This document shows, piece after piece, positions 56,471-64,000 of a stretch of 64,000 bases of DNA (the stretch's first letter is position 1; the number at the start of each line of letters is the position of its first letter). A program made the translations under genes and the position numbers. The notes under the pieces were generated by a model that searched no databases, had not been told where the DNA came from, and saw only the letters and a list, made by a program, of their open reading frames with translations. The stretch is from Dipteris shenzhenensis (Eukaryota; Polypodiophyta; Polypodiopsida; Gleicheniales): NCBI GenBank assembly GCA_047967505.1, contig CM106541.1, one strand, 5' to 3'.

Positions 56471-58706
56471 GATTACTCAATCAATGCATGTAATGTGGAC
56501 TATTCCATTCAAGAAGTCCTATGAAACTTTTGATTTGTGTGGATGATCTCATTGGTGATGATCTCACTTATGTTGGTGGAGAGAGAGAACTTGATTATGG
56601 AGGAGTGAGTGAAGATAGGGTGCGTCTTTCCTAATGATGCCTTGGAAATGACATAGGTCCAACTCTCTCATGGACTTTTGAAGAACTTAGACAGTTGCTA
56701 AAACAAGGATTTGCCAATCTATTATTGTTTTGCTTTGATTGTTTTTTTTGGCTCACTCACTTTTTCTTACTAGCTTTTTTTGGTTCGCTCACTTTTCCTC
56801 GCTGGCTTTTTGGTAATACTCTGCAAGTTGCAAACTTGCGCATAGTTTTACTATGAGATGGAAGGTTATGCTAGCTCTAAAATGCAAGCATGCAGAATTT
56901 ACAAAGGCACAACATAAGCTAGTTAACTAGATGTTTTAACATTGATTGCTAGAGTAGATAAATAGTATGCACAAGAGAGAGATGGAGGCCACAAAAAAAA
57001 AACCTTTAAAATATTGTATAATTTGAAGGCCAAGGTTATGGAGGATACAAAGAGGATGTTAGAAGATGATGCCTAGACTCATGTGTTTGTCGACTTTGTG
57101 AATGGGAGTCTGATGCATTGCTTTGGGTTAAATCCCTCATTGGTAATGTCTACTCATGGTTCATGCAATTGTGTGCTACAATACCAACATTTACCAACAA
57201 TCTACATCATGGATGAAATGATGGGATGCAAGTAGGGCTTCATATAAAACTAAAGTCCTACAATCTCACAAGAAGAACCTCTTTATTGAAGTTGGGAGAA
57301 GAAGTCAGCATTAATGTTTAGAATGGTAGAGGTGCGAGCTGAGCAAGATGAGGATGGAGGTACTGCAATCTTAAAGGGAGAGGTGCCAAGAGTCAAACTT
57401 GGGCTTGAATTTGACATTCTTAGATTCAAATAACACATATGGTGTAGATATCTTACATTATGAATATTTAATATTGGCTTCAAGTGACTAAAGTAGTGAG
57501 AAATACATCACATAAGGACTTTTAAAATTACTTCGAGGAGCACATTTCATGGTTTTACCTCTTTCTAGAGCTCATCTAGCTCCTGATTGCAAATGGTACA
57601 AGGCTATAAAATGCTCACAAGGTTGTGGACTAACTGACTTGGAAGATTAGTGCACTCTTTATCAATGCACTAGCACCATCATGTTCTCCCTTGCCATGAC
57701 CACTACCATAACTCGGGCAGGGGGGGGCTTCACTTATAAATATGTAAGCATAGCACTGGGTTCAACAGAATGAGTTTTTTAAATCCCCTTTTTACACAGA
57801 GCTTTGTGTTCTTATTGGAGCCCTCCTATTTCTTTGTGGTATTAAACATCATCTCCATCTAGGTAGGGAGAGCATTGCTGGAGCCTTCTTATCCCCATCC
57901 ATGGGCAAGTGTAGCTAGTGAGCCATGAGCTATTTGGATAGCGTATACTCCCCCCTCTCCACCGTGACAATGCCTTCCAAAGCCAACTAGGCAAGGATGC
58001 TATCAGCCTCAGGCTGAGTGGGTGGTACTCCAAGGCATTGCACCACTTCCAACAGTCATGCATACCTTCACCAATCACACACATGGGTAGGAGCAATGTT
58101 GAAGTTTGAGAGGAGTTCGTATTTCACCATGGCAAAGCTATGTGAGTGCTATGGATAGCAAGTGAGACAGGAAAGGTTGTCAATGCAATGGCAAACATAA
58201 GGGTGATAAGGGGGTAAGAGAGAGCAAGAGTCAGTGGAAAAGCACAAAGAATCAGCAACAAGCATATGAGTATCGCTGTTGAAGAAAATGGCTGTGAGGG
58301 AAGAGGGGCTTTTAAATTGAGGGGAGCGGTGCTAAAAGTCATGGCTAATCTTGCATGCATGCAGGATAATGATGTCTATTCTAGGAAGTCCACCCCACAC
58401 AATCTCTAGTAAAGGTCATTGAATGATAAAAATAGGTGTTTGAGCATGATGACTTAGCATTCGGTGAAATAATTTCCTAAGGGAGTATTGGGCCGAAATA
58501 TGGCTTAAGTCTATAGCCATTTATTGGCTTCATGAATCACTTACCTTGCAATGTGGCTAATAAAAATGTGCCATCACAATAGCACTTAATGAGCCAAGAT
58601 GGTCTAACCCACCAAAGCTTCAACTTTCTAGGGTGAAGGCCTTGCTTGGATTGGAAAAGGAGTACTGCATCTTTTTCTTCGAACAACCAGAGCTTGGTGT
58701 GGTGAT
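56471..58706. other. Anonymous region
   Basis: No gene, LTR or domain recognised. The - strand ORFs at 57842-58096 and 58124-58360 have no family resemblance. Confidence 0.4.
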
Positions 58707-59063
58707 CCATGGTAGTGCTACATTGAAGACATGAAGGAACATAGTGGAGTAGGGACAGGAGGTAGGGTAGGAAGGAAGAGAGCTATGGAGGACAAAAGCA
58801 AAGGAAACAACTAGAAAGTGTGAAAGACATAATGAAGAGTAGGAACCAAAAGAAAGTACTCACATGTAGACCAAAGTGCTTGTAGGCTTGATTAGATTGA
58901 ATGATTTAACAAGTGACAAGTACAAGCCTTTATAGTATAGGCACACACACTAGAATACCAAAGTGTATATGGGATATCTCCTAATATGATACACGGCACT
59001 CACACATAAGACTCTACTAGAACTCCTAGTAGAACACACTAAATCACACTCAACTTGACTTTA
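58707..59063 (-). repeat. LTR (solo or 3') on the - strand
   Basis: On the - strand CCTCCATGGGGGGT leads to TGTTAGAACATAAAGTC; the segment has a TATA-like CTATACTATAAAGGC near 58935 and ends near CAATGTAGCA. No primer site follows, so it would be a 3' or solo LTR. The length of about 357 bp is approximate. Confidence 0.45.
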
Positions 59064-59514
59064 TGTTCTAACAACCCCCCATGGAGGAAAGCTGAGGGAC
59101 TACTGGAATGGAACCAAGAATAGAACATGACAATGATGTACTACTAATCTCTACATCTCATGTAGCTCAAAGGCTTAAGTCTAAGCATGTTCAGAGGTTG
59201 ATCCAAGAGCTCTCATGGCTTGATACTCAACATGACTCAAAGGATCATGTCTTAGCATGGCCACAAGACTAGTTCATAGACCTAGGAATACACCAGCATC
59301 CTAGAACTTAGCCAGGCCTAATAAAGAGACCCTATCAAAGGCCAATGCATGACTCCCACCACAATACATCCCCCTCCTGTGGCCCAATACATGGCTCCCA
59401 CAATACATCCCCCTCCTGGCTCAGGGTGACATGGAGCCACACACCATCAATAGCAAAACATCATTTTAGGAGGACTATCCAAGGCCAAGAACCTTTATTG
59501 ACTCCATATATAAA
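59064..59514. other. Anonymous stretch beside the LTR
   Basis: Contains CAATACATCCCCCTCCTG twice (about 59363 and 59401), a small direct repeat. No gene recognised. Confidence 0.4.
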
Positions 59515-60325
59515 ATAGAAAATATTTTATTCATTTTATGCATGACAAGGCATTCCACTTTCGTTGAGAGCACTTTAATTGGTATCACAACTCGAGTGGT
59601 CTATCTGATGCTTGTGGGTGGTCCAGCTGAGCTATGTGTATGCCTGAAGCTTGGAGTCTCCTGCTATAGTTCTGTGGGAGGATGGAGCAAGCCTGTGGGT
59701 GCTTGTTTGATCTGCTCAAGTAGTATTGGAACCCTGTAGAAGCGTGAAAGTGGTTTTTGGAAGTCTCTGAGTGGTTTTGGCAAGCTTGTAGATGGTTTTG
59801 AAGCAAAAAGACGATTTTTTAATGATTCCCCTATTCCTTTCAATGACTGAGAGTCTGAAATGAGTTGCAAAGGCAGCCATTGCTTGCTTTTGCTATCCAT
59901 TTTCCTTTAGAATTTCCAAAATCCCTTCATTCTTGAATTTGGAATCATTTCATTGGATTTCTAGTCACTATCTGTACTTTAATGTTTTTTGGCCAGTGTC
60001 AAAACTCAAGTTTGAAGCAATCATTTGTAGATCTCTTAGTTTTGGTGGACTCAGAAGATCCTAAAACTTTTGTTTTCATCATTTGTACTTTGGTGATGTT
60101 TACAAACAGATTGGTTTGCTAAAATGTTTTTCAATCTGTGTGTTTGACACGGTGATTGGGACCACGATTTCTAAAACCGTCTGTTTCATTGCATTTCAAA
60201 GGCTTGAAAACCCCTATCACTCAGCTCTTACACAATTTCGTGGAGATTTGGAGAATATGACTCTCTCTAATACATCGAATCGTCTGTTTCTTTGTCAAAA
60301 TTCCATTCAAAGGTTCAAACGTTTG
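59515..60325 (+). mobile_element. Copia-like leader Q, related to element P
   Basis: TTTCGTTGAGAGCACTTTAA, then TGGTATCACAACTCG and CTGATGCTTGTGGGTGGTC, runs parallel to 51040-51790 for about 750 bp, including GTGATTGGGACCACGATTTC and the CATTTCAAAGGCTTGAAAAC phrase. It stops at the phrase ATTCAAAGGTTCAA, shared with P, where LINE sequence starts. The primer site is more decayed than in P. Confidence 0.75.
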
Positions 60326-60329
60326 ATTT

Positions 60330-61260
60330 TTTGACACGTGCCAAGCCACTGATCCCCAAGTCATGAAGGAATGAGAAGGAACAAAAGTATTGAGGATCTT
60401 GGCAACCCCTATCCATATGACTCTCGCATGCCTGCAATCCCATAAACAATGATAAATTGAGTCCTCTGCAAATGAGTAGCCTAGGACAAGTGGAGGACCT
60501 CCAACTATGCACTGCAATCCCTCCATGAATAGAAAGCCCAAAAAATAAAGTGATCTTTCTATTTCCTCGAGATTTCCAAAGCCTCCTCTAAGAGAATTTT
60601 TGCATATATGCAAAAACATGACAACTCTTCCAATGAGGGGCTTTGGAAGGTCTCCAACCTCTACAACTCATCCGGAACCTCCTGGGATTACTAACTATGT
60701 AACCAAAGAAAGGGAAACTCTTCTCTTGGTTTATTGCAACAATCCATTCCCACTCTCTAGGGTCCCATTGAAGATACTTTATGGGGGCTCCTCCTTAGAG
60801 TCACAACCTCCATGAACCCGAGATAGAAAGATGAGGGCTCGGATCTATATGCCAACCAGAGTCCTTGCCATGTTCCACATAGCCTATGATCCTGACAAGC
60901 TAAAAAGGCTGCCCATAAGAATATCATCTGAAAAAATAGATAGCTTACTACCTGACTATACATACCTGACTATACATCAAAGACCAAGGCATCCTCTTTT
61001 GTTTCCCAAAAACCAATGATGTGAAGAGGAATCCCTATCTGCAAAAAAGCCCCCATCCACTATGAACAAATTGCATGCATATCATCTGTATCCACCCAAT
61101 CATGGGGTATGGTTGCATATATCTGAAGTATCCTCCCTGCACTTCCTCTAAGGTGACTGATCGGAGTAATAAGAGCAGAGAGTTTATTGATCTGGGGGCA
61201 GCGGCACAGAGAATGAGTAGTCCATAAAGTGATGGAGAAAGGGCCACATGTGAAGGTCAA
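60330..61260 (-). mobile_element. LINE ORF2 fragment related to 13111-14093
   Basis: The - strand reads EWIVAINQEKSFPFFGYIV, CRGWRPSKAPHW, GGFGNLEEIERSLYFLG, YSFAEDSIYHCLWDCRHARV, IWIGVAKILNTF, the same zf-RVT region as the LINE in the hAT transposase. Neither a poly-A nor the C-terminal end is present, so it is truncated at both ends. The frames above 60850 are open but not clearly alignable. Confidence 0.75.
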
Positions 61261-62396
61261 ACACTGATTGCAAGGGGTGGAGTGGTAGAGGAATGAGAGG
61301 CAGGGTTATTTTATAGAGTGTAAAGTCAGGGAGAAGGGGAATAGTTGGGTAATGGAGGGTCATGGAAGTGGGAGAGTTAGAAGTCCGAGGGATGTGAGAG
61401 GGGGGTAGGGGAGAGGGGGGGGGAGGGGAGGGGGGTTAAATTGTTAGAGTTTGGTTAGGGAGAGTAAAAAAGGTTAGGAAGAGTAAAGATAAGCATAGTA
61501 AATAAATAAATTTAAGGGAAAGTCATGGTGAAAGAGAATAAAAGAAAACGAGGATAAAGAAATGATGATAAGTAATAATAAATAGATAATAAGAAAACCA
61601 AAGATAAAAAATAAAAAATAAAGATAAAAGGAAAAAGGGATTAAAATTAAGGGGAGTGTTGTCGGATAGGGAGGGTAAATGGGACAGCATAAGGGGATGT
61701 GTAGGAAAATTGGATTCAGAGGAAAGGGGAAAGATAAAGAAAGTTTAATCTTTAAAAAAATAAGAGAAGGGTAAAGAAAGCATCACCCATTTGGAATCCC
61801 CAAATGTGGTGTGGTAACCACTGTCATCCAACAAGCCAGTGCTAATCAGATTTTTCTTGATTTTATTTCTTTTGTTATTTTCCCTTTTGAAGATCTAACT
61901 CTGAAGGTCTTCTAAAGAGATCTGTCATTAATACTATAATCCAGCAAATATTGTTTTAAGTTTTGTGATATCTCAATTTGTTTACTTGGCTTTTCTGTTG
62001 CGGGTAGGTAGTGTCTTTTTCACACAACCTCTAGAATTATTCATGAGATAATCTTAGATATTCAAGGTCCAAGTTAAATGCAATCACTATTTATGTCTTA
62101 TAATTTCATTCAGCATGAGAATTTTGTGTCAATTTGGAACTACAGTTTTCCATGTTTTCCACTACAAGGGCTACAAATTGCACAGGCTCATCCCTAACTT
62201 TGTATGCCATGGTAAACGACACAAACATGTCACAAATTTTCATTTATTTTGTATCTATGCATAATTCATCTCTTTGGTGGTCCTAACAGTCTCCCATGTC
62301 CCTTTCCCATGGAAGAGAAAGATTGTCGTGAAGACCATAACCTTACATGAGATAGGACATACCTTACCAATAATGTGAACGGTGTAAGGTTGCGCT
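61261..62396. other. Purine-rich tract and AT-rich sequence
   Basis: From about 61310 to 61780 the + strand is mostly A and G, with a G-rich core (61398-61437) of G runs of 4-9 and then A-rich GATAAA-like repeats. No gene. The remainder to 62396 is AT-rich with nothing recognised. Confidence 0.6.
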
Positions 62397-62525
62397 GCCT
62401 CTTTTGGATGCCTAAATTCATGACCCCATTTGGATTCATAAATCAAAAGATACAAGATGTCAGGTCCTGTATCTTTTGATTTACGAATCCAAATGGGGTC
62501 GTGAATTTAGGCATTCAAAAGAGGC
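62397..62525. repeat. Inverted repeat with 58 bp arms and a 13 nt loop
   Basis: Left arm 62397-62454 (GCCTCTTTTGGATGCCTAAA...) and right arm 62468-62525 pair with only three mismatches, two of which could be G-U in RNA. The right arm is partly repeated in direct orientation at 62570-62611 (GTCCTGTATCTTTTGATTTA). It may be a foldback element remnant or a hairpin small-RNA precursor. Confidence 0.9.
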
Positions 62526-62611
62526 TTAATGCGTTGCCTCTTTTGGCCCAAGACATGATAATTTCGACGTCCTGTATCTTTTGATTTAGAATGCAAATGG
62601 GGTCATGTTAC

Positions 62612-63113
62612 ATATCAAAACGAATGGCAAGGCATGACTTAGATGATTATCATGACCTTTTGCACCATTTAGTAAAACATCATGCATCAAAATGTGAATT
62701 TAATAAAGAGTAATAAGGAAATTTTTAAAAAGGAGGTGATAAGGAAATAAAGGAGTAAAAGGAATTTTAAGGAAAACTAAGAGAAATGAAGAAAAATCAA
62801 TGAAAAAATCCTGAATATATTTAAAAAATAAGAAAAATAGAAATTTTATTTTAAAAATTTAGAAATATAGGAAAGAATGAAGGGAAATTAGGGAAATAAA
62901 AGGGAAAAATAAAGCAATAAAATATGTTAAAGGAATTTGAGAGAGAAGGGAAGAAATAAGATAAAGATGGATTATAAATTATTAGGAAGAAAAAAGGAAC
63001 TTGGAAAAAGGTAGATTAGAAAACTAAGTGAAGAAAAACAGGGGTTGGGGGGGGAGGGGGGGGCGGAAAGATAGAAAGAAAAAAGGGAGTTAAAAAGAAG
63101 GAAGGGGTAGGAT

Positions 63114-63162
<49 letters not shown>

Positions 63163-64000
63163 AATGTGCTATTGCTAAGGAAAAGTTATGAAAGTAACCA
63201 ATTTTGAAAAAATTAGAAAAGAGAAAAAACGAATGTTATGTTGAGTCCATTTTTTAAAGCTTATCCATTCAATTTTCTACGTCCATGTGTTCTGCTTGTT
63301 ATTCCATCTATTTTTGGTTCACTATTTTTGAGTCCAAGCAGTTTCTTTACATGTTGGACTTTTGACTCTATAAAGAGCATTTTTTGAGAAAGCAATAGAA
63401 ATTTTTTGAAAGAAATGTAAAAACTTTAATATCTTGGGAACTTCAATAGGCATGAAGGCTAATCCATTATTCACATAGGGGAAGTATTAGAACTATGGAG
63501 TTAGTTTAATAAATTATCCTCGGGATAATTTTTGGTTAGGATTCATTAAAGGTCAAAAATACCTTGGGTCCTAGGTTACGATATCCATGATGTTATGTCA
63601 TAGACATAGTTTAAAGATTTTTGAGGGGGCACATGATGTGTTAGGGTCTATATAACTTCCCAAGACATTGTGGATTGTAATAAACTATTTGTGCATGCGT
63701 GCATGGGTGTGTGTGTGGGGGGGGAGGGGGGGCACCCCCAACCAAGAGGAACTTACTGCTAATAAGTGAATAAAAGTGGATCTATATGATAAGTGTCAAA
63801 ATGAAAAAATGATGCCAATACTAAATGCATAAACCACTTCTACAAAATAGATATAAAAGTTAGTAAAAAATAAGACAGATCACAAAATGACTAGGGATTA
63901 TCCATGCTAAAGAATTATCCCATGGATGTGAATTAATTGTATGGCACTAGTGCGATCAAAGGCTTGTTATGAAATCAAAGTGTGTGTTTAGATTAAAAAT
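62612..64000. other. Purine-rich, AT-rich flank with microsatellites
   Basis: The + strand is again strongly purine-biased from about 62695 to 63110, with G runs at 63042-63062. A (TG)n run occupies 63113-63159. Another G-rich run at 63715-63731 is followed by CACCCCC. No gene recognised. Confidence 0.6.

Noticed and set aside
1-64000. rRNA, tRNA, riboswitch, bacterial promoter or operon features
   Set aside because: None found; the sequence is eukaryotic and the only tRNA-like signals are retroelement primer sites and one weak SINE-head candidate.

Overview
The window comes from a eukaryotic nuclear genome, very probably a land plant with a large, transposon-filled genome. The evidence is spliced exons with canonical GT..AG borders, Ty1/copia and Ty3/gypsy chromovirus polyproteins, plant-style initiator-Met primer binding sites (TGGTATCAGAGC), a DUF659-type hAT transposase, LINEs and abundant microsatellites. 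There are no bacterial-style operons, no rRNA and no convincing tRNA. A fern, lycophyte or gymnosperm would fit the gene with a 12.5 kb intron, but this is inference.

The only host gene I can name is EMC10, a subunit of the ER membrane protein complex, on the + strand. Its last two exons are 23797-23887 and 36380-36517, and the splice rebuilds the KSFWAKY/WMYI junction seen in EMC10 proteins. The 12,492 bp intron between them holds nested retroelements. I did not find its 5' exons.

Layout. 1-2984: mostly anonymous, with a 167 bp tandem duplication. 2985-9704: a Ty3/gypsy chromovirus (RT remnant, then RNase H end, integrase and chromodomain) split by a copia element at 3711-8134. That copia is circularly permuted: RNase H tail, one LTR, gag, PR, IN, RT. 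11355-19690: a second copia on the - strand, interrupted by a 4.9 kb hAT transposon (11668-16606) with an exact 8 bp target duplication. The hAT transposase gene is itself interrupted by a LINE 3' fragment. 21245-33482: a series of LINE copies sharing an unusual 3' end, a small hairpin, then TTAATA(AA), then (TC)n. One is nearly full length (25290-32970) and carries both a short LINE copy and a 2.1 kb non-autonomous LTR element with a 5 bp target duplication. 33812-36379: microsatellites, an endonuclease fragment and the end of the EMC10 intron. 40485-43950: a gypsy gag-protease remnant. 47455-49255: LTR pieces and a weak copia RT remnant. 50074-50830: a SWIM zinc-finger remnant. 50950-56470: two nested copia elements. 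58707-61260: an LTR, a copia leader and another LINE fragment. 61260-64000: long purine-rich tracts around a 58 bp inverted repeat.

Nearly all element genes are broken by stops (often at Trp, Gln or Arg codons), frameshifts or small tandem duplications. The window reads as layered, decaying insertions, with reading frames restored across several insertion sites, which lets the order of events be deduced.
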